Below, piece after piece: positions 45,001 to 54,019 of a stretch of DNA of 64,000 bases (position 1 is its first letter; each line of letters opens with the position of its first letter). This DNA is from Wenzhouxiangella sp. 15190 (lineage in GTDB: Bacteria > Pseudomonadota > Gammaproteobacteria > Xanthomonadales > Wenzhouxiangellaceae), in NCBI RefSeq assembly GCF_003417465.1, contig NZ_QVMV01000039.1, forward strand, positions 1 through 64,000. The letters are read 5' to 3'. The notes under the pieces were generated by a model, which made no database searches, was not told the origin of the DNA, and saw only the letters and a list, made by a program, of their open reading frames with translations. A program made the translations under genes and the position numbers.

Positions 45001-46528
45001 CCTCGGGTTGGCCGAAAAAGCGCATGCCGTGATGACCGCAGCCCAGCAGCGTGATGCGGGCGTGCTCGCGAAGTCCTTCGATGGCGGCATCGAGCAGCCC
45101 GAGTCCCTTGCCCGGGGACAGTCGGCCGACGACGACCAGGTTGAGCCGGCCGTCGGGCAGGGCGCTTGGCAGGACCTCGGGCGCATCGGATGACCAGCCG
45201 GCGAAGCCGTGGGGGACGACTTGCGCCTCCTGGAGGGGGTCATCGACCAGTGTTCGCCAGCGTTCAAGGACGTGTTCGGCTGGCGCTGCCAGGGCGATCT
45301 CGTGCTTTCGGACGGCTTCCAGCCAATTTTCGGCCAGTGCTTGCCAACGTCCTGCGCGACGCTCGGCGAAAAGGAAATTGTCGCCGGAATCGTTGATGGC
45401 TCGATCGAGTTCGATTCGGCCGTCCTCACCGGCCCAGGCGAGCGGATCCTGGTCGAGTACCGGCCAGGCCGGGTAGTAGTCGTGCAGCATTTCTACCGTC
45501 GGCAGGCCGGTGGCCAGGGCATCCAGGCTGTGGCCGATCAAGGAAGAGACGATGATCCGTGCCACGCCGTAGCGCCGTATCACGGTGTGGAGTATCTCGC
45601 GATACTGCGCGTGTGTGCTGTCCGTGCCGGCGATGGCCGGCGCCAGTGTCCATTCGCGGATGCAGGCCCGGCCGGGTCCGGCCGCATACAGCTTGAGCCA
45701 CTGGCCGTGAATCGTGCCGTCGGTATGCCCGCCGGCCGACAGCACGAGGTGACGGTGGCCGTCGTCGGCGGTAATGAGATCATCGATCCAGCGCGCTACG
45801 CCGCCGCCCCAGTCATGACTGATATGCAGCACCACGGGTTGCCCGTCGAAGCCGAACAGGGGCAGGGGCGCGGTCACACTTTCTCCGGCCACGGCCTCGA
45901 TGGCCGTGGCCAGGTGTCCAAGGGCCGCGCGCAGGTCCGGGGTGTGTGGCCCGCCATCGTCGCGGCCCTGCGGATCGTGGATCCAGAGACCGTCGTAGAT
46001 CCAGCAGTGCTCGCTTTCGGCTTGTTGAATTGCTTCTTCGGTCCGCCCGGGCGGTACGATCGCCAGGCGTTCGGGCCGGTACCGAACCGGTGTCCAGCGC
46101 AGTTCGGCCGCCGCCTGGACGATCGAATCGACCGTGCTGCCGTCTTCCGGGTCCATCAGGCCGGCCGAAGGGTCGAGGCCGCGCTGGTGGTTGCCCGGCA
46201 ATGTCAGCAGCGGTGGACAGTCGGGGGAAGCCAGTAGGTGGCCCAGGCGGGCGGCGAATCGGCGCGGCAGGGCGAAGCCCGGGGCCAGCAGCACGACGCC
46301 GTTTTGAGTACGCTTCGGGTCAATCTCGCCCAGCCAGGTCCACCACGAACCGCGGCTGCCGGGCAGAACGTCCAGGCCTTCACCAACCGGTCCGCCCTCG
46401 CTGGAAATGATGTCGCCGGGGAGTTCTCGCCGCACGGCGTCGAGCCAACCGCGATCGATGGTCACCCCGGGCTCGGCTAGAACGACGACCAGCGGCGAGA
46501 TTCTGGTTGTGCTGTCGGAATCAGTCAC
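42098..46528 (-). CDS. Triple-module glycosyltransferase (GT4-coiled coil-GT2-GT4)
   Basis: This 1476-aa protein has an N-terminal glycosyltransferase with a GT-B fold (about 240-620; GRLSPGKGLGLLDAAIEGL, SGFIE-like region and ETRALGLVPVATRTGS). A coiled coil (about 650-760) follows, then a GT2 family GT-A domain (about 845-1080; SIVVPVFNKAHYTSACLNSI, DDCSSDETAEYL, FLNNDTTVTEGWLEAL). A second GT-B module closes the protein (about 1110-1470; DKDSGSMRMVAIL, VGGFQHPPNLDAVEWLIDEI, PLRYGAGVKGKVNQAMAWGLPVVAT). Such fused enzymes build O-antigen or cell-surface polysaccharide. No other polysaccharide gene adjoins it. Substrates cannot be told. Confidence 0.88.
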   Translation of the reverse strand: MTDSDSTTRISPLVVVLAEPGVTIDRGWLDAVRRELPGDIISSEGGPVGEGLDVLPGSRGSWWTWLGEIDPKRTQNGVVLLAPGFALPRRFAARLGHLLASPDCPPLLTLPGNHQRGLDPSAGLMDPEDGSTVDSIVQAAAELRWTPVRYRPERLAIVPPGRTEEAIQQAESEHCWIYDGLWIHDPQGRDDGGPHTPDLRAALGHLATAIEAVAGESVTAPLPLFGFDGQPVVLHISHDWGGGVARWIDDLITADDGHRHLVLSAGGHTDGTIHGQWLKLYAAGPGRACIREWTLAPAIAGTDSTHAQYREILHTVIRRYGVARIIVSSLIGHSLDALATGLPTVEMLHDYYPAWPVLDQDPLAWAGEDGRIELDRAINDSGDNFLFAERRAGRWQALAENWLEAVRKHEIALAAPAEHVLERWRTLVDDPLQEAQVVPHGFAGWSSDAPEVLPSALPDGRLNLVVVGRLSPGKGLGLLDAAIEGLREHARITLLGCGHHGMRFFGQPEVDVVLDYRHDELPDHLARIGAQAALFLSTVAETWNYALTETRALGLVPVATRTGSFIERIRHETDGILFDPDPESLIRAVRALRERSGQLEALRAALPAEASISETLSTLDGIVGLRTAEPPAASASTSSALRSASKAADLVDTRRQHAALRDEVEALRIDLEKRTDWARKQERLATDRTQWAQRLEGEILEHKERLSEVQQRLADRQSQLEATERELELAHKDTEAQLARAEHLDHELQTIFASRSWRLTRPLRVANRVAANAIRRRVYNPLQWPLLLRRLRLHLRLHGVRGTLELMQQGVHTSPEAPVTFEAMEPSEGTLEPVTLDTTSEPLVSIVVPVFNKAHYTSACLNSIAAYNSHNIESELIIVDDCSSDETAEYLAACRGLRVIRNTTNSGFIASCNAGAAAARGRYLVFLNNDTTVTEGWLEALIQTFSRFPDTGIVGARLVYPDGRLQEAGGIIFKDGSGWNYGRGDRPDRPEYSFASETDYVSGACLAIERVQFEQLEGFDSHYAPAYYEDTDLCFRVRERGLRVIYQPACTIVHHEGISSGTDESSGTKRFQAVNRKKFQQRWKQQLQKQPDPTPGPEGVHSARYRRLSGHVLIIDATTPEPDKDSGSMRMVAILTILRDMGFRVSFMPQNLAWVARYSRDLQARGIEVLHHPWVSDAESWLTEYGSRLTQVIVSRHYVLEPLIDAIRKHCRQASVVFDTVDLHFLREERLAQLCGDDKARRTAQRTRKSELTLIRQCDTTLVVSPAEKELLDQLVPEARIQVLSNIHHIHGRSRAWAHRRDLMFVGGFQHPPNLDAVEWLIDEIMPLVRSEIPDVRLHIIGSRMPESLRERRSNGVVIHGYVADLTPYLEGCRLSVAPLRYGAGVKGKVNQAMAWGLPVVATRCAAEGMYLEDGKDVLIADTSESFAEAIVRAYSDEALWTRLSDGGLANVEEHFSFDAARRAINEMLSSLSQND

Positions 46529-46664
46529 GTGGTTGGAGTGGCATGAGAACGTTATTCGGGGTCGAGGACCTGACGGTATACTGCCTTAAACCGGTCCGGC
46601 CGGTCGGGTCCGTCGCCGCAAACGGGCAATTATCCTTCAACCACAGGCTCCTGTCACCTCGCGT

Positions 46665-48959
46665 ATGGCCAGCAAGCCACGGCGCCGCCGCAAGCAACGA
46701 TCAAGGTCGAGCAAGTCGAAAAGCTCCCGGCGCTTGCCTCGCTGGCTTCTGCGCTCGCTACTGTTCGCGTTGGGGCTGGCCATCGGCTTGCTGGGACCCT
46801 GGGTGTGGTGGCTCGACCGGGAAGTGTCGTTGCGCTTCGCCGACCGGCACCTGACAGAAGCCAGTCGTGTCTATGCCCGCCCGCTGGAATTGCACGACGG
46901 CCGTGCCTTGTCGCACCGGGATCTGCTCGTGGAACTCGAAGCCACCGGCCTGCGGGCCGGTTCCCCCGAGCGTCCGGGGCGATTTCGCGTGGAAGGCGAG
47001 CGCATCGACTTACATCTGCCGGCGTTCGACTTTCCCGACGGTCATCAACCCGCGCAGCGCGGTGCTGTACGGGTTCGGGGCGGACGGGTCGAGTTGCTCG
47101 GTGAGGCCGCCGTTCTGCGCCTGCCGCCGGCCGAACTGGGGCGCATCCTGCCGCTGGACGACCGCGTCCGGACAATGCTGGAACTGGCCGAGTTTCCACC
47201 CCTGCTGGTCGCCGGTGCCCAGGCGGTCGAGGACCGGCGCTTCAAGCATCATTTCGGCATCGACCTGCGCGGGCTGGCGCGGGCCATGTGGGCCAACCTG
47301 CGCGCCGGGGAGGTGGTGCAGGGCGGCAGCACCGTCACCCAGCAACTGGTCAAAAACCTGTTTCTTACGCCCGAGCGCAGCCTGCTTCGCAAGTTCAACG
47401 AGGCGATCATGGCCGTCAGCCTGGAACTGCGTTTTTCCAAGGCCGAAATTCTCGAGGCCTGGCTCAACGAGGTCTACATGGGCCAGGACGGCCGGCGCGC
47501 CATCCACGGTTTCGGCAGGGCGGCCGAATACTACTTCGGGCAGCCGCTCGAGGCGCTGGATGCCGGCCAGATCGCGCTGCTGGTGGGCATGGCGCGCGGC
47601 GCGTCCTGGTATCACCCGCTGCGCAACCCCGAGCATGCGCGCGATCGCCGGAATCTCGTGCTGGCCATGTTCCACGAGACGGGATTGATCGGCGAGGCGA
47701 CCCTGCAGCGCCAGCGTCAAGCCGGCCTGGGATTGCGCCCCTCGCTGCGTTCCGGCGCCAGCCAGTACGGCGCCTTCCTGGACCTGGTCGGCCGCCAGCT
47801 GCGGTCCGATTATCGGGATCGGGACCTGCGCGGCACCGGCCTGCGCGTGTTCACCACGCTCTCGCCTTCGGCACAGCGTCGGGCCGAGACGGCACTGGCC
47901 GAGGGCCTGGTCCGGGTCGAGAGCGAGCCCGACTTCTTGCAGGGGGCCATCGTGCTGCTCGAGCCCGATAGCGGCGAGGTTCGGGCGCTGGTCGGCGATC
48001 GCGTGCGTGGCCGGCACGGCTTCAACCGCGCACTCGACGCCCGCCGCCAGGTCGGGTCGGTTATCAAGCCACTGGTCTACATGCTCGCTCTGGCCCGGCC
48101 GGAAGCGTTCACGCTGGTCACGCCGGTGGCCGACGAACCGCTGACCGTCGATATTTCGGGTTCGGGGCCGTGGCAACCCGTCAACCATGATGAAGTCAGC
48201 CATGGAAAGGTTCCCCTGCTCGAGGCGCTGGCGCGAAGCTACAACCAGGCTAGCGTGCGCGTCGGCCTGGCTGTCGGCGTCGATGCGCTGTTCGAGTTGA
48301 TGCGCCAGCTTGGTGTGGCACCGGGACGCGATGCACACCCCGCGGCATTTCTGGGGGCCGTGAACCTCACACCCCTGCAAGTCGCCCAGCTTTACCAGCC
48401 GATTGCCTCCGAGGGCTACAGTGCTCCCGTTCGCTCGGTGCGCGAAGTCGTCGATTCCGACGGCGAGACCATCGCCCGCTATCCGCTCAGACTCAAGTCG
48501 CTGAAGCAGCGCGAGGCGCTGGCACTGGTGGACTTCGCGCTGCGCCGCGTGGTCACACACGGCACCGGCCGCTCGCTGAGCCGTCTGCTGACCGACGATC
48601 CGGGCGTGCGCGGCAAGACCGGCACTACCAACGATCGGCGCGACGCCTGGTTCGTGGGTTACACGAACGACTGGCTGGGCGTGGTCTGGGCCGGTCGCGA
48701 CGACAACAAGCCCGCCGGTGTCGGCGGCGCCAGTACCGCGCTGCCGGTGTGGGCCGGGCTGTTCAATGAGTTGCCCACCCGGCCCGTGCGATCCGGCTGG
48801 CCCGACAGCGTCGAGTGGTTCTGGGTCGAGTGGCCGCAGCCGAAACTGGCGGCCGAGTACTGCGACGGGGCGGTAGCCATCCCCTTCATTGCCGGCAGCC
48901 AGCCCGAGGTCCTGTCGGACTGCCTGGAGCGACGCGGTTCCGGGCCATTCAATCGCTGA
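46665..48959 (+). CDS. mrcB: Penicillin-binding protein 1B (bifunctional)
   Basis: This 764-aa class A PBP polymerises and cross-links peptidoglycan. A basic N-terminal tail and one membrane helix (about 30-50) are followed by a UB2H-like region (about 60-150), which binds the activator LpoB in enterics. The GT51 domain has E189 in EDRRFKHHFG and GGSTVTQQLVKNL. The transpeptidase has S465-V-I-K468, S525-Y-N527 and K651-T-G653. The UB2H region favours PBP1B over PBP1A. CpoB, its partner in E. coli, is encoded earlier in the window. Confidence 0.94.
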   Translation: MASKPRRRRKQRSRSSKSKSSRRLPRWLLRSLLFALGLAIGLLGPWVWWLDREVSLRFADRHLTEASRVYARPLELHDGRALSHRDLLVELEATGLRAGSPERPGRFRVEGERIDLHLPAFDFPDGHQPAQRGAVRVRGGRVELLGEAAVLRLPPAELGRILPLDDRVRTMLELAEFPPLLVAGAQAVEDRRFKHHFGIDLRGLARAMWANLRAGEVVQGGSTVTQQLVKNLFLTPERSLLRKFNEAIMAVSLELRFSKAEILEAWLNEVYMGQDGRRAIHGFGRAAEYYFGQPLEALDAGQIALLVGMARGASWYHPLRNPEHARDRRNLVLAMFHETGLIGEATLQRQRQAGLGLRPSLRSGASQYGAFLDLVGRQLRSDYRDRDLRGTGLRVFTTLSPSAQRRAETALAEGLVRVESEPDFLQGAIVLLEPDSGEVRALVGDRVRGRHGFNRALDARRQVGSVIKPLVYMLALARPEAFTLVTPVADEPLTVDISGSGPWQPVNHDEVSHGKVPLLEALARSYNQASVRVGLAVGVDALFELMRQLGVAPGRDAHPAAFLGAVNLTPLQVAQLYQPIASEGYSAPVRSVREVVDSDGETIARYPLRLKSLKQREALALVDFALRRVVTHGTGRSLSRLLTDDPGVRGKTGTTNDRRDAWFVGYTNDWLGVVWAGRDDNKPAGVGGASTALPVWAGLFNELPTRPVRSGWPDSVEWFWVEWPQPKLAAEYCDGAVAIPFIAGSQPEVLSDCLERRGSGPFNR

Positions 48960-49002
48960 ATCCCTGTACCATTGAGCCAGTTGACTGGCTGAAGCCTCTG
49001 GC

Positions 49003-49527
49003 ATGCAATCGATCCGTTCCTTCTCCCGATTTCCGGCATTCGCAACCCTCGCGCTGTTGGCGATGATGGTATTGGCTGCCTGCGCCCCCTGGCAGCCGAC
49101 CCTGGATGATCCCGAGATCGCCGAGCAGGTACGTGCACCGGAGGGGGGTGAAGAGCCGAGCGGCCTTCAGGTCTATCCCCTGCGCAACCCGGCCGTTCGC
49201 GAGCTCGAAAGCGCGGCCGAGGCGGCCCGCGAAAACGGCGACTTCGATCGGGCCGAGGCCTTGCTCGAGCGTGCGCTGCGCATCGAGGACCGCGACCCCG
49301 AGTTGCTCCAGCGCATGGCCGAACTTCAGCTCTCGCGCGGGCGGTGGGAGCAGGCCGAAAGCTACGCCAGGCGCTCCTGGGAGCTGGGTCCGCAGGTGGG
49401 CGACATCTGCCGCCGCAACTGGCGCACCATGGCGCTGGCGCGTGAACGCGACGGCCAGGTTGTGGCGGCGGCACGCGCGCGCGAACGCGTCGAAATCTGC
49501 CCGCTCGAGCCACCCGAGCGTTATTGA
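49003..49527 (+). CDS. TPR-containing lipoprotein
   Basis: This 174-aa protein has a lipobox LAAC (MMVLAACAPW) and one or two tetratricopeptide repeats (AAEAARENGDFDRAEALLERALRIEDRDPELLQRMAELQLSRGRWEQAESYARR). It lies 43 bp after mrcB and directly before the helicase gene with no gap. The mrcB neighbourhood suggests a periplasmic scaffolding role near PBP1B, but that is inference; sequence-wise it is only a small TPR lipoprotein. Confidence 0.8.
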   Translation: MQSIRSFSRFPAFATLALLAMMVLAACAPWQPTLDDPEIAEQVRAPEGGEEPSGLQVYPLRNPAVRELESAAEAARENGDFDRAEALLERALRIEDRDPELLQRMAELQLSRGRWEQAESYARRSWELGPQVGDICRRNWRTMALARERDGQVVAAARARERVEICPLEPPERY

Positions 49528-51435
49528 ATGAGCCAATCGCTGGCCACGCTGTTCGGACCCGACGGTGCGCTGGCCGAAGCGTTGCCGGCTTTCCGTCCCC
49601 GGGAAGGGCAACTCGAACTCGCCCGGACCATCGATCGTTGTCTTGAGGCGGGCCAGGATCTGGTGGCCGAGGCGGCGACCGGCACCGGCAAGACCCTGGC
49701 TTACCTCGTGCCGGTGCTGCTCAGGGGTGATCGCACCATCATTTCCACCGGCACGCTCAACCTGCAGGACCAGTTGTTCCGGCGTGACCTGCCGCTTGCG
49801 CTCAAGGCCCTGGGCGTGGAGCGCAAGGTCGCGCTGCTCAAGGGGCGGGCCAACTACCTGTGCCTGCACCGGCTCGAGCGACACGTCTCCGAGCCGGAGC
49901 TTTTCGAAGACGTTATGGATGAGCTGCGCACGGTGCAGCGCTGGGCCCGGCACACCAACAGCGGCGAAATCAGCGAGATCGACGAGATTCCGGGCGCCTC
50001 GCGCGTGTGGCCCCTGGTGACTTCCACGCAGGACAATTGTCTGGGCAGCGATTGCCCGTTTCTCTCGGATTGCCACCTTGTGCACGCCCGGCGGCAGGCC
50101 CAGGAGGCCGATGTCGTGGTGGTCAATCATCACCTGCTGTTCGCCGACATGGCGCTCAAACAAACCGGTTTCGGCGAGGTGTTGCCGGGTGCGGAGACCG
50201 TCATTATCGACGAGGCCCACCAGGTGCCCGAAACCGCCATGCGCTTTTTCTCGCAGGGCTTGAGTGCCTGGCAGGTACGTGAACTCGCCCGCGATACCCT
50301 GGCAGCGAGCGCCGGTGCGGCCGGCAGCCTGAAGTTGCTGCAAACCCCTACGGCCAACCTGCGCGCCGCACTCGAGCAGGCAGTGAGCGCCAACGTCGAC
50401 CTGCCGCGCCGGGGCGAATACTCGGCCCTGCGCGGTTGCCTGAATGAGTTTCAGACCCTGGCCCGTTCACTCAACGATCTGGCCCGCGCGCTCGATCCAC
50501 TGGCCGAGCGCACACGCGATCTGGCCAATTGCGCCGAGCGCGCCTGCGTTCTGCACGACGGCCTGCACGCTTTTCTGGAGGGCAAGGAAGGCTACGTGCG
50601 CTGGTTCAGCAGCCGCAACGGGCGTTTCCAGCTCAATCTGACGCCGCTGGATGTCGCCGCGCCGCTGACCGAATTGCGTGAGCGCGTGCCGGCGAGCTGG
50701 GTCATGACCTCGGCCACGCTGGCGGTCAACGGCCGTTTCGAGCATTTCACCCGCCGGCTCGGCCTGGATTCGGCCGAGGAACTGGTCGTCGAGAGTCCCT
50801 TCGACTACCCCAACCAGACGCGGCTGTGGATTCCCGAGAACCTGCCCGAGCCGCGCGATCCGTCGCATACCGAGGAATTGCTCCAACAGGTCCTGCCGCT
50901 GCTGCGTGCCGCCGGCGGCAGGGGCTTCCTGCTGTTTACCGCCCATCGTGCGCTGCAGCGCGCGGCGCAGTGGCTGCGCGCACACACCGATTTCAACCTG
51001 CTTATCCAGGAAGACGCACCGCGCCACGTGTTGCTGGAACGTTTTCGTACAACACCCAACAGCCTGCTGCTGGGTGCAGCGAGTTTCTGGGAGGGCGTGG
51101 ACGTCCCCGGCCGGGCGCTGAGCGTGGTGGTCATCGACAAGTTGCCCTTTGCCGCCCCGGACGACCCGGTGCTCGAAGCCACGCTCAAGGCGGTTCGCGA
51201 GGCCGGCGAGAATCCCTTTACCACCGTCCAGTTGCCGCAGGCGGTGCTCGCACTCAAGCAGGGCGCCGGACGGCTGATCCGGCAGTGGAACGACTTCGGC
51301 GTGCTGGTTCTGGGTGACCCACGCATCACGCAGAAACCCTACGGCCGGATCTTCCTCAAGAGCTTGCCGCCGATGACCCGGTCGAAAAGTGCGGCCGAAG
51401 CGGCCGAATTCCTGCGCGAGAGGCTGGCGGCATGA
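49528..51435 (+). CDS. yoaA: DinG/YoaA-type XPD-like DNA helicase
   Basis: This 635-aa superfamily 2 helicase with an iron-sulfur cluster belongs to the XPD/DinG group. Walker A is ATGTGKT at residues 50-56, the four putative cluster cysteines are C112, C171, C176 and C182, and the DEAH box is at 228-231. Motif VI is QGAGRLIRQWND. The length matches YoaA (about 640 aa) better than DinG (about 710). YoaA pairs with HolC in E. coli in DNA-damage tolerance. It starts on the base after the lipoprotein stop and overlaps tsaB by ATGA. Confidence 0.9.
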   Translation: MSQSLATLFGPDGALAEALPAFRPREGQLELARTIDRCLEAGQDLVAEAATGTGKTLAYLVPVLLRGDRTIISTGTLNLQDQLFRRDLPLALKALGVERKVALLKGRANYLCLHRLERHVSEPELFEDVMDELRTVQRWARHTNSGEISEIDEIPGASRVWPLVTSTQDNCLGSDCPFLSDCHLVHARRQAQEADVVVVNHHLLFADMALKQTGFGEVLPGAETVIIDEAHQVPETAMRFFSQGLSAWQVRELARDTLAASAGAAGSLKLLQTPTANLRAALEQAVSANVDLPRRGEYSALRGCLNEFQTLARSLNDLARALDPLAERTRDLANCAERACVLHDGLHAFLEGKEGYVRWFSSRNGRFQLNLTPLDVAAPLTELRERVPASWVMTSATLAVNGRFEHFTRRLGLDSAEELVVESPFDYPNQTRLWIPENLPEPRDPSHTEELLQQVLPLLRAAGGRGFLLFTAHRALQRAAQWLRAHTDFNLLIQEDAPRHVLLERFRTTPNSLLLGAASFWEGVDVPGRALSVVVIDKLPFAAPDDPVLEATLKAVREAGENPFTTVQLPQAVLALKQGAGRLIRQWNDFGVLVLGDPRITQKPYGRIFLKSLPPMTRSKSAAEAAEFLRERLAA

Positions 51436-52088
51436 TCTGCTTGGCGTTGGAAACCGCGACCGATTTCTGCTCCGTGGCGCTGGAGGTCGACGGCGAAATC
51501 AGCGTGCGCGAGGCTCTGGCGCCGCGCCGCCATGCCGAGTTGCTGATTCCATGGATTCGCGAACTGCTCGAAGAGCGCGACATTGGTTTTGGCGACCTCG
51601 ATGCGCTGGCCGTCTCGCGCGGCCCGGGTGGCTTCACCAGCCTGCGCATCGGCCTGGGCGTGGCCCAGGGCATCGCGCTGGCCCACGAGCTGCCGATCCA
51701 CGCGGTCTCGACGCTGGCCGCGCTCGCCCGCGCCGCCGACTCTGAATGGCACGCCAAACACGTCCTGGCCGTGCTGGATGCACGCATGTCGGAAGTGTAT
51801 GCGGGATTTTTCGACAGCCGCGACGGCGACCACGTCGCCGTGGCCGACGAAGTGGTCGTGCCGCCGGCCGGCCTGGCGCTACCGCACGAGGGCCCCTGGC
51901 TGGCCGCCGGCTCGGGCCTGGCGAGCTACGGCGACGAACTGGAAAGCGTTCTGGCGGGAAAGGTTTCCGAGAAACACCCGGACATCTGGCCGGATGCCCG
52001 CAGCGTGCTGGCCCTGGCCGAAACGGTCGAGCCGGTGCATGCCTGGGAGCTCGAGCCCAAATACGTCAGGGATGATGTCGCCAACTAA
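51432..52088 (+). CDS. tsaB: tRNA threonylcarbamoyladenosine complex protein TsaB
   Basis: TsaB (218 aa) is the ASKHA-fold partner that activates TsaD in making t6A on ANN-decoding tRNAs. The N-terminus MICLALETATDFCSVALEV, LIPWIRELLEERDIGFGDLDALAVSRGPGGFTSLRIGLGVAQGIA and the C-terminal EPKYVRDDVAN are clear family marks. It overlaps the yoaA stop, a common arrangement. The yoaA-tsaB pairing, with overlapping genes, is also seen in enterics. Confidence 0.95.
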   Translation: MICLALETATDFCSVALEVDGEISVREALAPRRHAELLIPWIRELLEERDIGFGDLDALAVSRGPGGFTSLRIGLGVAQGIALAHELPIHAVSTLAALARAADSEWHAKHVLAVLDARMSEVYAGFFDSRDGDHVAVADEVVVPPAGLALPHEGPWLAAGSGLASYGDELESVLAGKVSEKHPDIWPDARSVLALAETVEPVHAWELEPKYVRDDVAN

Positions 52089-52140
52089 ATCAATTTTCTA
52101 AACTCCAATGCCACCTGCATTCCGCTGAGCCGCATTTTGG

Positions 52141-52202
52141 TCATTCGGTTATTGGAATTTCGATTTTGTTTGGAGTTTGGTGCTTGGGATTTGGTGCTTC
52201 GT
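52141..52202. repeat. GATTTGGTGCTT-type intergenic element, copy 3
   Basis: This begins TCATTCGGTTATTGGAATTTCG and ends with GGATTTGGTGCTTCG, closely like copy 1. It occupies the gap between tsaB and the convergent ptsI. Confidence 0.75.
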
Positions 52203-52276
52203 CTTTCGTCGCACATAACGTGAGCTATGCGGACCGGACCATCAATGGCGGGTGGTCGAATACGGAATATCGCCTC

Positions 52277-54019
52277 TCAGCGTGCCCCACCGGAATGCCG
52301 GAGTCGCTCCAGCAGCTTGGCGCTACGCTGGTCGCCGTGCGCGCGAAAGCGCTCAACGATGTGGCGGCAGCGATCGGCACTGGCCTCGATCAGGCTTTTC
52401 TTGACCGGGGCCACGCGTGCCGGCGGCATGCTGAAATGTTTTACACCCAGGCCGAGCAGCAGGCGGGCAGCGCGTTCGTCTCCGGCCAGTTCGCCGCAGA
52501 CAGTCACCTCCAGGTTCCGGCGTTGGCCGACATCGACTATGCGGCCGAGCAGTTCAACGATGGCCGGATGGGCCGGTTCGTAGAGGTAGCTGACCAGCTC
52601 GTCCTGACGATCGATGGCCAGTACATACTGGATCAGGTCGTTGGTGCCGATGGACAGGAAGTCCAGCTCGGTGGCCATGGCCTCGACATTGAGAGCCGCC
52701 GCCGGTGTTTCGATCATGCCGCCGACAGGAAGCTCGGGATCGATTTCCAGGCCGTCGGCGCGCAGCGTTTCGCGGCATTGCGCGATCAACTGGCGGGCCT
52801 GGGCAATTTCTTCGATGTTGGTCAGCATCGGCAGGAGGATGCGGACCGGGCCCTCGACGGAGGCCCGCAGGATGGCGCGTAACTGGTCGCGAAACAGGTC
52901 GGTGACCGAAAGGGACAGGCGCAGGCCGCGAAGGCCCAGGGCGGGGTTGGGTCCACGCGTTAGTGACAGGGAATCGGGGAGCTTGTCGCCGCCGGCGTCC
53001 AGGGTCCGGATCGTCACCGGCTTGCCGGCCATGGCCCGGATGGCGTTTCGGTAGGCGCGGTACTGGGCTTCCTCGTCGGGAATGTGCTCGTCGAGGAACA
53101 GGTACTCGGTGCGCATCAGCCCGATGCCGTCCACGCCGGCCTCCATGCAGCGTTCGAATTCAATCGGCAATTCGGCATTGCCGTGCAGCTGGAAGGTCTT
53201 GCCGTCGGCGGTGCGCGATGGCCGGGACAGGAATCGTTTGAGTTCGCTGCGGTGACGTTGGCTGGTCGACTGTTTTTCGGCGTAGTGGCGCTCGAGGTTT
53301 TCGTCGGGACTGACCAGCACGGCGCCGTAGTGACCGTCGAGCACGACCCGTTCGCCCTCGGTCAGCAGGTCCAGCGCATGGTGGACACCCACCACCATCG
53401 GGATTTCCAGGCTGCGCGCCAGGATGGCGGTGTGCGACCACGGCCCGCCGTGCTCGGTCACCAGGCCGGCCACCCGGCGCTGGCTGAGAACGGTCAGGTC
53501 CGCCGGTGTCAGTTCGGCCGCGATCAGGACGGTGTCGTCGAGCCGATGCGGCACCTGGGTGCTGAACAGGGCCGAAGGCTGGTCGGCCAGTTCTCGCTGG
53601 ATCAGGCTGACGACCTGTTCGAGGTCTTCGCGGCGCAGCGCCAGGTATTCATCGTCGAGGCGCCGGAACTCCTCACGCAGTTGCTCAGCCTGTTGGGCCA
53701 GGGCCCATTCGGCATTGATCCGGTTTTCACGGATGCGATCGCAGGCAGACTCGATCAGCATCGGATCCTGCAGGATCAGGCGATGCGCTTCGAGCAGTTC
53801 GCGTGCGGTTTCGCCGCCGGATTCGCCGACACGGTCCAGGACACCCGAAAGAAAGTCGTCGCCGCGCTGAACGGCGCGCCGGACCCGCTCGATCTCGGTG
53901 TCGACGGCATCGGCTTCCAGATGGTATTCGGGCAGGGCCAGCTCGCCCGGCGTGAGCCGGTGCACCTTGCCCAGCGCAATGCCGGTGGTAACGCCGATGC
54001 CGGTCAGGGTCAGGCTCAT
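52277..54019 (-). CDS. ptsI: Phosphoenolpyruvate-protein phosphotransferase (EI)
   Basis: This 580-aa enzyme I takes phosphate from PEP and passes it to HPr. The phosphorylated His is H196 in EHGGPWSHTAILARSLEIPMVVG; the PEP-binding C-terminal barrel has GIGLMRTEYLFLD and the end FLSIGTNDLIQYVLAIDR. It lacks the GAF domain of PtsP (EI-Ntr) and is the length of EI. With no sugar permease beside it, it may serve a regulatory phosphorelay. The start overlaps the HPr stop by ATGA. Confidence 0.93.
   Translation of the reverse strand: MSLTLTGIGVTTGIALGKVHRLTPGELALPEYHLEADAVDTEIERVRRAVQRGDDFLSGVLDRVGESGGETARELLEAHRLILQDPMLIESACDRIRENRINAEWALAQQAEQLREEFRRLDDEYLALRREDLEQVVSLIQRELADQPSALFSTQVPHRLDDTVLIAAELTPADLTVLSQRRVAGLVTEHGGPWSHTAILARSLEIPMVVGVHHALDLLTEGERVVLDGHYGAVLVSPDENLERHYAEKQSTSQRHRSELKRFLSRPSRTADGKTFQLHGNAELPIEFERCMEAGVDGIGLMRTEYLFLDEHIPDEEAQYRAYRNAIRAMAGKPVTIRTLDAGGDKLPDSLSLTRGPNPALGLRGLRLSLSVTDLFRDQLRAILRASVEGPVRILLPMLTNIEEIAQARQLIAQCRETLRADGLEIDPELPVGGMIETPAAALNVEAMATELDFLSIGTNDLIQYVLAIDRQDELVSYLYEPAHPAIVELLGRIVDVGQRRNLEVTVCGELAGDERAARLLLGLGVKHFSMPPARVAPVKKSLIEASADRCRHIVERFRAHGDQRSAKLLERLRHSGGAR

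Noticed and set aside
47010-49004. 664-codon minus-strand frame over mrcB
   Set aside because: Antisense shadow of the catalytic domains of PBP1B; no family features.
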